Below are positions 34,723 through 43,251 of a stretch of DNA of 64,000 bases, piece by piece (position 1 is the stretch's first letter; every line of letters starts with the position of its first letter). The notes beneath the pieces were generated by a model, which worked only from the letters and a program-made list of their open reading frames with translations, did no database searches and was not told the DNA's origin. Location: positions 51,446 through 115,445 of the forward strand of contig NZ_CAJPVH010000012.1 in NCBI RefSeq assembly GCF_905397395.1, written 5' to 3'. The translations under genes were made by a program, and so were the position numbers. Origin of the DNA: Cupriavidus campinensis (GTDB lineage Bacteria; Pseudomonadota; Gammaproteobacteria; Burkholderiales; Burkholderiaceae).

Positions 34723-36069
34723 ATGAAGATCACAAGACCGCTGTGGGCGCAGGGCATCTTTATGACGCCGCAGCATTTCCAGCAGCAGGCGCTATGGGAG
34801 CGCCACGCCGGCGAGCAGATTGCGCGTATCGCCACCCCGGAACCATGGGGCGTCGTGCGCGTCGTCATCGATACCCAGGCATTGTCAGTGAATCGCCTCG
34901 CGGTAAGTTCGCTTGCCGTGCGCCTGCCCGATGGCACCGTGATCGATACGGAGACGGCCGACCGGACCCCTGCGGCGCGCGATCTATCCGATCTGCCCGC
35001 GGGCGCGGACGCGGCGGTGGTCCTGATCGGGCTGCCGCTGTTGGACGCACTGGGTGGTAATTGCGTCGAGGATGGCGAGCGGCCGGCGCGGCCGCGCCGC
35101 TTCGTGCGTGAGTACCTGGAGGTCGCCGACCTGCACGGTGAGGGCAAGGAGGAAATCAGCGTCGAGCGTCACGCACTGGCCTTGCTGTTCGATGGCGAGG
35201 CACAGGGCGACTATGTGACGTGCCCGATCGCCCGGATTGTCCGCACGCCGCAGGGGCAGATAGAACTCGATCCGGGCTACGTGCCGCCAAGCCTGTTCCT
35301 GTCCGCAAGCGAGCAGCTGACCGCCCGCATGGTGCGGCTGTCGACCATCCTCAGCGCGAAGAGTGCGAGCCTGGGCGTGCGCCGACGTGAGCGTTCCGAC
35401 CAGATGGCCGATTACGCGGTGGCCGACGTGGCACTGTTCTGGCTGCTGCACAGTGTCAACAGTGCCTGGCCGGAGCTGGCGCGGCTGCGCGCGGCCCCGC
35501 AGCAGCATCCCGAGCAACTCTACCGTGTGCTGGCCCGGCTGGCGGGCGCGCTGCTGACGTTCTCGACCACGGAGACCCTGCAGGCCATTCCAGCCTACGA
35601 CCACATGGCGCCGGAGCCCGTGTTCGCGGAACTGGAGTCAATGATTCGGCGGCTGGTGGATGCGGTGGTGCCGTCGCGCGTCGTGCCGATTGCACTGGAA
35701 CGGCTGCGGCCCACGATCTGGGACGGCAAGATCCTCGACGAGCGGCTGGTCGAAGGTACCGAGTACTACCTGTCGGTGCAGGCTGGCATGCCGGCGCACG
35801 CCTTGCTCGAACAACTGCCACGCCTTTGCAAGGCGGGGGCGCCGGATGAAGTCTCGCAGATCGTCAACTCGGCGCTGCCCGGCATTCCGTTGCGGACGAT
35901 GTCGCGCCTGCCTGCCGCCATTCCCGTGCGGATCGAAAACCAGTACTTCGCGCTTGACAGTGCCCACCCGGCATTCCGGCGCATGCTGGACGCGCGGGCG
36001 TGCCAGTTCTATGTGCCGGCTTCCGTGCCGGACGTCTCGCTCGAACTCTTCGCGGTATTGCCGGCATGA
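34723..36069 (+). CDS. tssK: T6SS baseplate-to-membrane adaptor TssK
   Basis: The 448-residue TssK (ImpJ/VasE), a trimeric connector between baseplate and membrane complex. Recognisable are KITRPLWAQGIFMTPQHFQQQALWERH at the N-terminus, LDPGYVPPSLFLSASEQLTARM near 185, and the C-terminal RIENQYFALDSAHPAFRRMLDARACQFYVP. It begins 20 nt after tssC, and its stop overlaps the tssL start as ATGA. Length is normal for the family. Confidence 0.95.
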   Translation: MKITRPLWAQGIFMTPQHFQQQALWERHAGEQIARIATPEPWGVVRVVIDTQALSVNRLAVSSLAVRLPDGTVIDTETADRTPAARDLSDLPAGADAAVVLIGLPLLDALGGNCVEDGERPARPRRFVREYLEVADLHGEGKEEISVERHALALLFDGEAQGDYVTCPIARIVRTPQGQIELDPGYVPPSLFLSASEQLTARMVRLSTILSAKSASLGVRRRERSDQMADYAVADVALFWLLHSVNSAWPELARLRAAPQQHPEQLYRVLARLAGALLTFSTTETLQAIPAYDHMAPEPVFAELESMIRRLVDAVVPSRVVPIALERLRPTIWDGKILDERLVEGTEYYLSVQAGMPAHALLEQLPRLCKAGAPDEVSQIVNSALPGIPLRTMSRLPAAIPVRIENQYFALDSAHPAFRRMLDARACQFYVPASVPDVSLELFAVLPA

Positions 36070-36713
36070 CAACTTCGCTTCCGATCTTTCCGCTCGCGCT
36101 ACGCGATACGGCCCTGACTGTCGCTTCGCTGGCCGGCGGGGACAGGCCCGTGACCTTCGCGGCGTTCCGTGAAACGTGCCTGGGCCATATCGCCCGGCTG
36201 CGTGAGGAACTCCGGGCGGCGGGGCAATCCCCGGATGTCGTCGAGGACGCGATCTATGCGCAATGCGCGCTGCTCGACGAGTTCGCGCTCCGCCACCTGG
36301 AAGGGGCGAGCCGGGACGAGTGGGAGCACGAGCCCTTGCAAGTCAAGGAGTTCCAGAGTCACGACGCGGGTGACGCGCTGATCGACCGCATCGAACGGCG
36401 CCTCGCAGCGCCCCAACCGGTGCTGCCGTTGCTCGCGGTCTTCCATGTGGTGCTTGGGCTGGGCTTCCAGGGGCGATTCGCCCTGAACGGCGCCACGGAC
36501 CGCGCCGCATTGCTGCGCGCGCTCGATGAGCGACTGGCGCGCGCGGGGCTCGACCAGGGCAACGGGCCGGTCATCGTCACCCATGGCAAGGGACGCGCCG
36601 ACTGGCACATTTCGCCGGTCGCCTGGGTGGTGCTCGCGCTCCTCGGCGCCGGGCTGGTCTATCTGGCGCTGGATCGCTGGCTCGACGCGGCCATCGCGCG
36701 GCTGGCTGCTTGA
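36066..36713 (+). CDS. tssL: T6SS inner-membrane protein TssL (DotU/IcmH), short form
   Basis: A 215-residue TssL. The DotU domain (REELRAAGQSPDVVEDAIYAQCALLDEFAL, residues 47-76) and EFQSHDAGDALIDRIERRL are clear, and a single C-terminal membrane anchor lies at about 185-207 (ISPVAWVVLALLGAGLVYLAL). There is no periplasmic OmpA-like extension; that domain is encoded separately in the next gene. TssL binds TssM and the baseplate protein TssK. The ATG at 36066 overlaps the tssK stop by 4 bp. Confidence 0.93.
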   Translation: MTTSLPIFPLALRDTALTVASLAGGDRPVTFAAFRETCLGHIARLREELRAAGQSPDVVEDAIYAQCALLDEFALRHLEGASRDEWEHEPLQVKEFQSHDAGDALIDRIERRLAAPQPVLPLLAVFHVVLGLGFQGRFALNGATDRAALLRALDERLARAGLDQGNGPVIVTHGKGRADWHISPVAWVVLALLGAGLVYLALDRWLDAAIARLAA

Positions 36714-36723
36714 AGGGCGTAAC

Positions 36724-38460
36724 GTGACCGGTTATCCCTATCGCACCTTGGCTGGCTGGATCGCGGCGCTCTGTCTGGCATGGCTTGGGCTGTGCTCGCC
36801 GTGGTCGGCCACCTGGAATCTGCTGCTGGGCATGTTCGTCGTGGCGCTGATGCTGGCGGCGATGATCGTCGCCACACGGCGCGGGCGGGCACGCCGGCGA
36901 GCCTCCCGGGCCGTGCTGGAAGCTGTCAACGCGTCGCTCGATGCATTGCCCGGCGAAATGCGCCGCAATACGCCGCTCGTACTGGCCGTAGGCGAGCCGG
37001 ATGGCGCCCTGGCGTCGGCGTTCGGCGACGCGTTGGTCAGCATCACCGAGTCCGCGATCTGGGTCCGCGTGGACGATCCGGCGCGGCTGGCGCACGTGGC
37101 GGACGCCCTGAAACGCTGGCGCGACGGCCAGGGGCCGGACGCCGTGGTGTGCCTGGCCGCTGCCGACCTGATATGCGACGCCGCAACGCTGAACGCGCGG
37201 CTCGGCCGCTTGCGCCACGCGATTGGCGAGGCCAGCCGCGCCGTGGACTATCCGCTACCAGTGTGCGTCGCGGTCTATGGTGAGGCATCGGACGGGCCGC
37301 CGGACGAATGTCCGTGGTTCGGCATGTCTGGCGAAGCGGCGCTGGCGGACGAGGCATGGATCGCGCAAGTCGCGGCGAGCCTCGATTCCTACGCGCGCAC
37401 CGCCGGGCCGGCCGACCGCACCGCGCGGTGGTATCGCGCTACCCGGCTGCATGCGTTGGCCAGATGGGTGCAAGCGGCCTTGCTGCCGCCCATGCGGGAC
37501 GAAAGCCGCGAAGGCAGCCGCGACGGTCGCCGCACGGGACGACCGGTGCAGGTGGCCGCTGTCGGCGTGATCGCGGTACACGGCACGCCAGCCGACAAGT
37601 CGCTGTTTGCCGGGGCCGTGGCGCGCATCACCGGTCTGGCCGGGGCGCATCGCGCACAAGGGAGTGGCGGTGTCCGCTATCCGCTCCCGGAGTCGCTGAT
37701 CCTCGGCATCGGCCGGCAGCCGGTCCGGCGCGCGCTGCCACGGGCGCTGGCGCATGGTTTCGTGTGGCTGGCGGTGGCTTTCTGTGCAGCTGCGGCCGCC
37801 TCGGCATGGCAGAACCGGGCGCTGGTGGCGCGGGTCACGGGCAACATGGACCGCTATCGCGCGCTGGCTCCGGAACAGGATGCGGCGCGTGTCGATGCCC
37901 TCAAGACCGTCCGGCGTGACCGCGACGAACTCGACCGCCATGCCCGCAACGGCGTGCCGCTGCGGCTCGGGCTCGGCCTGTATCGCGGCGCCGCGCTGCG
38001 TGCGCCCATCGATACGCTGATTGCCGGCTACCGGCCGCCGCCTCCGCCGCCGGTCACGATCGAACTGGACAGCCTGGCGTTGTTCCGCAGCGGTAGCGCC
38101 ACCCTGAATCCGGGCTCCAACCGCGTGATGATTGGCGCGCTGGAGATGGTTCGGGCGCATCCGGACAAGCGCGTGCTGGTGGCCGGCCACACCGATGCCA
38201 CTGGCAATTCGCGCAGCAACCTGCGGCTGTCCGAGGCGCGCGCGGTGTCCGTCCGCAACTGGCTGGCCGATGCCGCCGGGCTGCCGCTGACGCATTTTGC
38301 GACGCAAGGCTACGGCGACACCCGTCCGAAGGCGGACAACGATACCGAGGCGGGCCGCGCCGCCAACCGCCGTGTGGAGATCACCCTTGTTCCCGATTGC
38401 CGTGACGGCGATCGGGTCACTTCTGGCCAGTCGGCCTGTTCATTTCAGCAGAAGGAGTAA
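36724..38460 (+). CDS. T6SS-associated OmpA-domain membrane protein with TssM-like parts
   Basis: A 578-residue inner-membrane protein starting at GTG 36724 (GAAGGGC upstream). Two membrane spans at about residues 8-27 and 30-52 and one near 340-362 give the same topology as TssM. The stretch NTPLVLAVGEPDGALASAFGD sits where TssM has its P-loop, also without GKT, and LRLGLGLYRGAALRAPIDTLIAGY resembles the periplasmic TssM motif. A polyproline hinge (residues 437-442) leads to an OmpA/MotB peptidoglycan-binding domain to about 555 (VLVAGHTDATGNSRSNLRLSEARA). It probably anchors the membrane complex to the cell wall, the job of TagL in other systems. The TssM relationship is my inference. Confidence 0.85.
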   Translation: MTGYPYRTLAGWIAALCLAWLGLCSPWSATWNLLLGMFVVALMLAAMIVATRRGRARRRASRAVLEAVNASLDALPGEMRRNTPLVLAVGEPDGALASAFGDALVSITESAIWVRVDDPARLAHVADALKRWRDGQGPDAVVCLAAADLICDAATLNARLGRLRHAIGEASRAVDYPLPVCVAVYGEASDGPPDECPWFGMSGEAALADEAWIAQVAASLDSYARTAGPADRTARWYRATRLHALARWVQAALLPPMRDESREGSRDGRRTGRPVQVAAVGVIAVHGTPADKSLFAGAVARITGLAGAHRAQGSGGVRYPLPESLILGIGRQPVRRALPRALAHGFVWLAVAFCAAAAASAWQNRALVARVTGNMDRYRALAPEQDAARVDALKTVRRDRDELDRHARNGVPLRLGLGLYRGAALRAPIDTLIAGYRPPPPPPVTIELDSLALFRSGSATLNPGSNRVMIGALEMVRAHPDKRVLVAGHTDATGNSRSNLRLSEARAVSVRNWLADAAGLPLTHFATQGYGDTRPKADNDTEAGRAANRRVEITLVPDCRDGDRVTSGQSACSFQQKE

Positions 38461-38464
38461 GCAA

Positions 38465-38950
38465 ATGGCAATTCCCGCATACATGTGGATCAAGGACGAT
38501 GGTGGCGCCGACATCAAGGGTTCGGTCACGGTTTCGGGCCGCGAGGGCAGTGTCGAGGTGGTGGCGTTCGACCATGCGGTCAAGATCCCGACGGATGCCA
38601 ACACCGGCAAGCTGACGGGCACCCGCGTGCACGAGCCGATCGTCTTTACCAAAGAGACCGACGCCTCGACGCCGTATCTGTACAAGGCCGTCTCCAGCGG
38701 CCAGACGCTGAAGGCCGTCGAGATCCGTTGGTACAAGATCGACGATGCCGGCAAGGAGAAGGAGTACTTCAACACCAAGCTCGAGAACGTCAAGGTGGTC
38801 GGCGTCACGCCCAAGATGCACGACATCAAGAGCCCGGCCTTCGAGAAGCACAACCATCTCGAGAGCATCGAGCTGCGCTACGAGAAGATCACCTGGTCGT
38901 ACAAGGACGGCAACATCATCCATGCCGATAGCTGGAACGAGCGTGCCTGA
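38465..38950 (+). CDS. hcp: T6SS tube protein Hcp (TssD)
   Basis: The 161-residue Hcp that stacks as hexamers to form the secreted inner tube. The start AIPAYMWIKDDGGADIKGSVT, the central VKIPTDANTGKLTGTRVHEPIVFTKE and the end ESIELRYEKITWSYKDGNIIHADSW are diagnostic. A strong AAGGAG lies 8 nt before the ATG, as expected for a protein needed in bulk. A perfect hairpin terminator follows within 3 nt of the stop codon, so hcp ends the highly expressed part of the operon. Confidence 0.96.
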   Translation: MAIPAYMWIKDDGGADIKGSVTVSGREGSVEVVAFDHAVKIPTDANTGKLTGTRVHEPIVFTKETDASTPYLYKAVSSGQTLKAVEIRWYKIDDAGKEKEYFNTKLENVKVVGVTPKMHDIKSPAFEKHNHLESIELRYEKITWSYKDGNIIHADSWNERA

Positions 38951-38952
38951 GT

Positions 38953-38985
38953 AAGGCCGGGCCGGCCGCGCGCCGGCCTTTTCTT
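38953..38985 (+). terminator. Rho-independent terminator after hcp
   Basis: AAGGCCGG (38953-38960) pairs exactly with CCGGCCTT (38973-38980) across a G+C-rich 12-nt loop that can extend the stem, and TTCTT follows. It lies between hcp and tssH, so it may attenuate transcription into tssH/tssE and keep Hcp in excess. Confidence 0.75.
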
Positions 38986-39009
38986 CGCGTCCATCGCCAT
39001 TTCTCCCTC

Positions 39010-41700
39010 ATGACTGCCCGCGACTATTCCCCGTTCCTGCGACGCCTGAACCCCCATTGCGCCCGCGCGCTGACCGAGGCGGCCAGCCTCTGCGAGACCC
39101 GTGCCCACCGGGACATCGAGGTCGAGCACTGGCTGATCAAGCTGCTCGAACTGGGCGAAGGCGACCTGCTGGCGATCCTGCGGCGCTATGAACTCGATGT
39201 CGATGCCATCTGGCATGCGCTGCTCGCCGCTATCGACCGCCTGCCGCATGACCTGCGCGGTCGGCCCGGGCTCTCGCCGCGCGTGGGCCAGTGGCTGGAG
39301 GCGGCATGGATGCGCGCGTCGCTCTCGACGGCGGCGGTGGGGGCGCCGGGCGGCGCCGAGATTCGCTCGGCGCACCTGCTCGCCGCGCTGGTGGAAGCGC
39401 CGCATTGGCTGCGGGCGCCGGATGCCTGGCCGCTGCTCAGTGTCTCCGCCGCGCAGATCGAGCGGCTGATGCCGGAGCTGGACCAGGTATCGAGCGAGGC
39501 GCAGCGGCTGCCCGAGATCCTTCCCCTGCCAACCGACACGCCAACCGTGGCGGACCGCCCCGACAACCCGGTGCTGGGCCGCTTTACGATCGACATCACC
39601 GCCAAGGCCCGTGCCGGGCAGATCGATCCGGTCTTTGGCCGTGATGTCGAGATCCGGCAGATGATCGACATCCTCGCGCGGCGCCGCAAGAACAACCCCA
39701 TCCTCGTGGGCGAGCCCGGGGTTGGAAAGACCGCGCTGGTCGAGGGGCTGGCGCTGCGCATCGCGGAGGGTGATGTCCCGGCAATCATCGCCAACACCAG
39801 CTTGCTGACGCTCGACCTCGGGCTGTTGCAGGCCGGCGCGGGTGTCAAGGGCGAGTTCGAGCAGCGGCTGAAGCAGGTGATCGAGGCGGTGCAGCAGTCG
39901 CCGACGCCGATCCTGCTGTTTATCGACGAAGCCCACACGTTGATCGGGGCGGGTAACAGCGCTGGCGGCGCCGACGCGGCCAACTTGCTGAAGCCGGCGC
40001 TTGCGCGCGGTGAGCTTCGGACCATCGCGGCGACTACGTGGTCGGAGTACAAGCAGTATTTCGAGCGCGACGCGGCACTCGAGCGCCGCTTCCAGATGGT
40101 GAAGGTGGACGAGCCCGACGACGAGGCTGCCTGCCTGATGCTGCGCGGCCTCAAGGAGCGCTATGCGCGGCACCATGACGTGCATGTCACCGACGCGGCG
40201 GTCGTCGCCGCCGTGCGGCTCTCGCGCCGGTACCTGACCGGGCGCCAGTTGCCCGACAAGGCGGTTGACCTGCTCGATACCGCCGCCGCGCGGGTACGCA
40301 TGAGCCAGGACACCACGCCGATTGCCTTCGCCCGGTGCGAGGCCGAGCGCGCGGCGCTGGAGACCGAGCGGGCTGCGCTGGCGCAGGACGACGGCGCCAC
40401 GGGCATCCGTGACGCCGCACGGATCGGCGCCATCGACAGCCGGCTGGAGGCGCTGGATGACGATCTCGCCCGATTCACGCAGACCCTCGCCGCCCAGAAG
40501 GCCGCGACGGAGACCCTGTTCGGCCTGCGCCGCCAATGGCAGGACGCGGACGAGGCGTTGCGGCAGGATCTCGCGCCCTCGATTGAGGCCGCCCACCGCG
40601 CCGTGGGTTCAGCCGGGCGGGAGGCGCTGATTCGCGCCGAGGTGGACGAGCACGCGATCGCCGAAGTCATCGCGGACTGGACCGGGGTGCCGGCGGACAG
40701 CCTGCTGGCCAGCGAACTGGCCACGCTGCTGGATCTGGAGGCCAGGCTGGGCCGCGTGGTGGTGGGCCAGGACGAGGCGCTCGAAGCGCTCGGCAAGCGG
40801 TTGCGGGCGGCGAAGGCGGGGCTCAAGGCCGAAGACGCACCGATCGGCGTGTTCCTGCTCGTCGGGCCTTCTGGGGTCGGCAAGACGGAGACGGCGCGGG
40901 CGCTGGCCGACCTGATGTTCGGCGGCGAGCGGGCGCTGATCACGATCAACCTGTCCGAATACCAGGAGGCGCACACGGTGTCGCAACTGAAGGGCTCGCC
41001 GCCCGGCTACGTCGGCTATGGCGAGGGCGGCGTCCTGACCGAGGCGGTGCGCCAGCGCCCCTACAGCGTGGTGTTGCTCGACGAGGTGGAGAAAGCCCAC
41101 CGCGACGTGCTGAGCCTGTTCTATCAGGTGTTCGACCGTGGCTTCATGCGCGACGGCGAAGGCCGGGTGATCGACTTCCGCAATACGGTGATCGTGATGA
41201 CGTCGAATCTGGGCAGCGACCAGATCCTGACCGCTACGGACGCGGTGGCCGAGGCTGGCGGCGCGGCCACCCCCGGCATGCTGATGGAGGCGATCCGCCC
41301 GACGCTGGTCGAGCATTTCCAGCCCGCGCTGCTGGCGCGGTTCCAGACCGTGGTGTTCCGGCCGCTGGCCGCCGGGCCCATGGCGACAATCGTCCGCATG
41401 AAGCTGGACAAGGTCAGCGAGCGGGTGGCGCGCCGGTTCGGCGTGCCGCTGCGCTACGACGATGGGCTGGTGGACGCGCTGGTCGCCGCCTGCCTGTTGC
41501 CGGACACCGGCGCGCGCAATATCGACAGCCTGCTCGACCAGCAGATCCTGCCGGTGCTGGCCCGCGAGCTGCTAATAAGAATGGGGAACAAGACAGCGGA
41601 GGCGGGCGCCGCGGCCACGATCCGGCTGACCTTCTCGGACGCGGACGGCATCGGGTTGGAGTTTGACGAGGATGCGGCGCGGGCGGAGGCTGACCTGTAA
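39010..41700 (+). CDS. tssH: T6SS sheath-recycling ATPase TssH (ClpV)
   Basis: The 896-residue AAA+ unfoldase that disassembles the contracted TssBC sheath. An N-terminal Clp-N domain spans about 1-150, then NBD1 with Walker A GEPGVGKT (234-241) and Walker B LLFIDEAH, a coiled-coil middle domain near 420-540, and NBD2 with GPSGVGKT (619-626) and VVLLDEVEKAH. The ATG at 39010 has a poor ribosome site, so lower expression than hcp is likely. Its TAA stop overlaps the tssE start (TAATG). All catalytic motifs are intact. Confidence 0.95.
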   Translation: MTARDYSPFLRRLNPHCARALTEAASLCETRAHRDIEVEHWLIKLLELGEGDLLAILRRYELDVDAIWHALLAAIDRLPHDLRGRPGLSPRVGQWLEAAWMRASLSTAAVGAPGGAEIRSAHLLAALVEAPHWLRAPDAWPLLSVSAAQIERLMPELDQVSSEAQRLPEILPLPTDTPTVADRPDNPVLGRFTIDITAKARAGQIDPVFGRDVEIRQMIDILARRRKNNPILVGEPGVGKTALVEGLALRIAEGDVPAIIANTSLLTLDLGLLQAGAGVKGEFEQRLKQVIEAVQQSPTPILLFIDEAHTLIGAGNSAGGADAANLLKPALARGELRTIAATTWSEYKQYFERDAALERRFQMVKVDEPDDEAACLMLRGLKERYARHHDVHVTDAAVVAAVRLSRRYLTGRQLPDKAVDLLDTAAARVRMSQDTTPIAFARCEAERAALETERAALAQDDGATGIRDAARIGAIDSRLEALDDDLARFTQTLAAQKAATETLFGLRRQWQDADEALRQDLAPSIEAAHRAVGSAGREALIRAEVDEHAIAEVIADWTGVPADSLLASELATLLDLEARLGRVVVGQDEALEALGKRLRAAKAGLKAEDAPIGVFLLVGPSGVGKTETARALADLMFGGERALITINLSEYQEAHTVSQLKGSPPGYVGYGEGGVLTEAVRQRPYSVVLLDEVEKAHRDVLSLFYQVFDRGFMRDGEGRVIDFRNTVIVMTSNLGSDQILTATDAVAEAGGAATPGMLMEAIRPTLVEHFQPALLARFQTVVFRPLAAGPMATIVRMKLDKVSERVARRFGVPLRYDDGLVDALVAACLLPDTGARNIDSLLDQQILPVLARELLIRMGNKTAEAGAAATIRLTFSDADGIGLEFDEDAARAEADL

Positions 41701-42131
41701 TGGCCGGCGGCCCGGGCCTGTTCGAGGCAATCACGGGGCACTTTGCGAATGGGGTGCCGGTCGAGGAATTCGACCTGGCGACGCAGACTTTCCTGTCCGT
41801 CCAGGACAATATCCAGCGCATTCTCAACAGCCGGCGCGGCGGGCTGGCCCACCTTCCGGACTATGGGCTGGGCGATCTGTCGCGCATCTACCGGCACCTG
41901 CCCTCGTCGGCGCACACGCTCAAGCGTGAGATTGAAATGACGCTGCTGCGCTACGAGCCGAGGCTCCGGGCCATCGATATCGATATCGACGATACCGAGC
42001 CCGGGATGCTGCTGAGTTTCACGATGACCTGCCACCTGCGCCGGGCCGGGCTGGTGCGCTTTGGCACGCATTTCACGCCCGACGGCAAGACCCGGCTGAC
42101 ACTGCTACGCGCGGTGCAGGACCGCGACTGA
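41700..42131 (+). CDS. tssE: T6SS baseplate protein TssE (gp25-like)
   Basis: A 143-residue gp25/GPW-like baseplate protein that starts sheath polymerisation. Recognisable are VQDNIQRILNSRRGGLAHLPDYGLGDL and ALKREIEMTLLRYEPRL-type sequence (here TLKREIEMTLLRYEPRLRAI), then the short beta-rich C-terminus. It is translationally coupled to tssH by a 1-bp TAATG overlap. Last gene of the right T6SS operon, convergent with the Bug-family receptor. Confidence 0.94.
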   Translation: MAGGPGLFEAITGHFANGVPVEEFDLATQTFLSVQDNIQRILNSRRGGLAHLPDYGLGDLSRIYRHLPSSAHTLKREIEMTLLRYEPRLRAIDIDIDDTEPGMLLSFTMTCHLRRAGLVRFGTHFTPDGKTRLTLLRAVQDRD

Positions 42132-42147
42132 GGGAACCTGAGGAGAG

Positions 42148-43128
42148 TCAGTCCACCTGGGCGCCCGAGGCCTTCACGATCTTGCCCCATTTGTCGATAT
42201 CGGCGCGCAACATGGTTGAAAACTGCTGCGGGGTGCCGGTGAGCACCTCGGCGCCCTGCGCGGCGAGCTTGTCGCGCAGCGGCGCGTCGGCCAGCGCGGC
42301 CTGCAGGGTCTTGGCAAGCTTCTCTGTCACCGGCTTGGGCGTGCCGCGCACGGCGAACAGGCCAACCCAGAGGTCGCCGCTATAGCCGGGCACGGTTTCG
42401 CTGATGGCCGGGATATCCGGCGCGAACGGCGAACGCTTGGCCGAACTCACGCCCAGCGCGCGCACCTTGCCGGCCTTGATATGGGCCAGCACCGAGGGCA
42501 GGCTGGCGAAGGCCATCGGCACCTGGTTGCCGAGCACATCGTTCAACGCCGGCGCCACACCCTTGTAGGGCACATGCTCGAGCTTGATGCCGGCCATGCT
42601 GTTCAGCATCTCGCCGAGCAGGTGGTTCAGCGTGCCATTGCCGGCCGACGCGTAGCGGTAGAAATCCGGCTTGGCCTTGGCCATGGTGATCAACTCCGCC
42701 ATCGACTTGGCCGGGAACGCGGGATTCACGACCAGCACGTTCGGCACCGTCGCCACGGGGGCGATCGGCTCGAAATCCTTGATCGGGTCGAACGGAATCT
42801 GGCGGTACAGGGAGGGGTTGATCGCCTGCGTGCTGCTGATGGTCATCAGCAGGGTGTAGCCGTCCGCAGTGGCGCGCGCGGCGGCCTGGGTGCCGATGTT
42901 GCCGCCGGCGCCGGGACGGTTCTCGACGACCACCTGCTGGCCCAGGCGCTGCGACAGATCGGCGGCCACCAGCCGCGCGACGATGTCATTGGTGCCGCCC
43001 GGCGCCTGGGGCACGATCATCTGGATCGGCTTGCTGGGATAGGTGTCGGCGTGGGCGCCGCCAACGGCGGCCAGCGTAAGGGCCGTGGCCATGGCCATGC
43101 CAGCCAGGGCGGGAAGGGTGCGAAGCAT
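42148..43128 (-). CDS. Tripartite tricarboxylate transporter receptor, Bug family
   Basis: A 326-residue periplasmic solute-binding protein (TctC/Bug). A Sec signal (ALAGMAMATALTLAAVGGAHA) is followed by the signature YPSKPIQMIVPQAPGGTNDIVARL and VVVENRPGAGGNIGTQAAARATADGYTLL, which are unmistakable. AGGAG lies 6 nt before the ATG at 43128. The membrane components TctA/TctB are absent here, usual for the many orphan Bug genes of Burkholderiales. A T-N11-A LysR box lies about 110 bp upstream, and the CoA-transferase/lyase genes beyond the LysR gene suggest that its ligand is an organic acid handled by them. Confidence 0.93.
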   Translation of the reverse strand: MLRTLPALAGMAMATALTLAAVGGAHADTYPSKPIQMIVPQAPGGTNDIVARLVAADLSQRLGQQVVVENRPGAGGNIGTQAAARATADGYTLLMTISSTQAINPSLYRQIPFDPIKDFEPIAPVATVPNVLVVNPAFPAKSMAELITMAKAKPDFYRYASAGNGTLNHLLGEMLNSMAGIKLEHVPYKGVAPALNDVLGNQVPMAFASLPSVLAHIKAGKVRALGVSSAKRSPFAPDIPAISETVPGYSGDLWVGLFAVRGTPKPVTEKLAKTLQAALADAPLRDKLAAQGAEVLTGTPQQFSTMLRADIDKWGKIVKASGAQVD

Positions 43129-43236
43129 TGTTGTCTCCTGTGGCGGGCGGTTATCTGGGATGTCGGTCCCGCCCATGCTGGCGCCCACTCTAGCCGAGGC
43201 TGGTGCGCAGGAGAAATTCAATCGCCGACTATGGCC

Positions 43237-43251
43237 ATAAGGATTTCTTAT
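43237..43251. promoter_or_regulatory. LysR-type T-N11-A operator upstream of the Bug gene
   Basis: ATAAGGATTTCTTAT is a perfect 5-5-5 dyad (ATAAG/CTTAT) that fits the LysR consensus T-N11-A. It overlaps the last codons of the LysR gene and lies about 110 bp upstream of the Bug ATG. A second short palindrome TATGGCCATA (43230-43239) overlaps its left arm. Probably bound by the adjacent LysR regulator. Confidence 0.65.

Noticed and set aside
38878..40596. A 572-codon antisense frame opposite tssH and hcp
   Set aside because: No motifs, and tssH with both Walker motifs is intact on the other strand.
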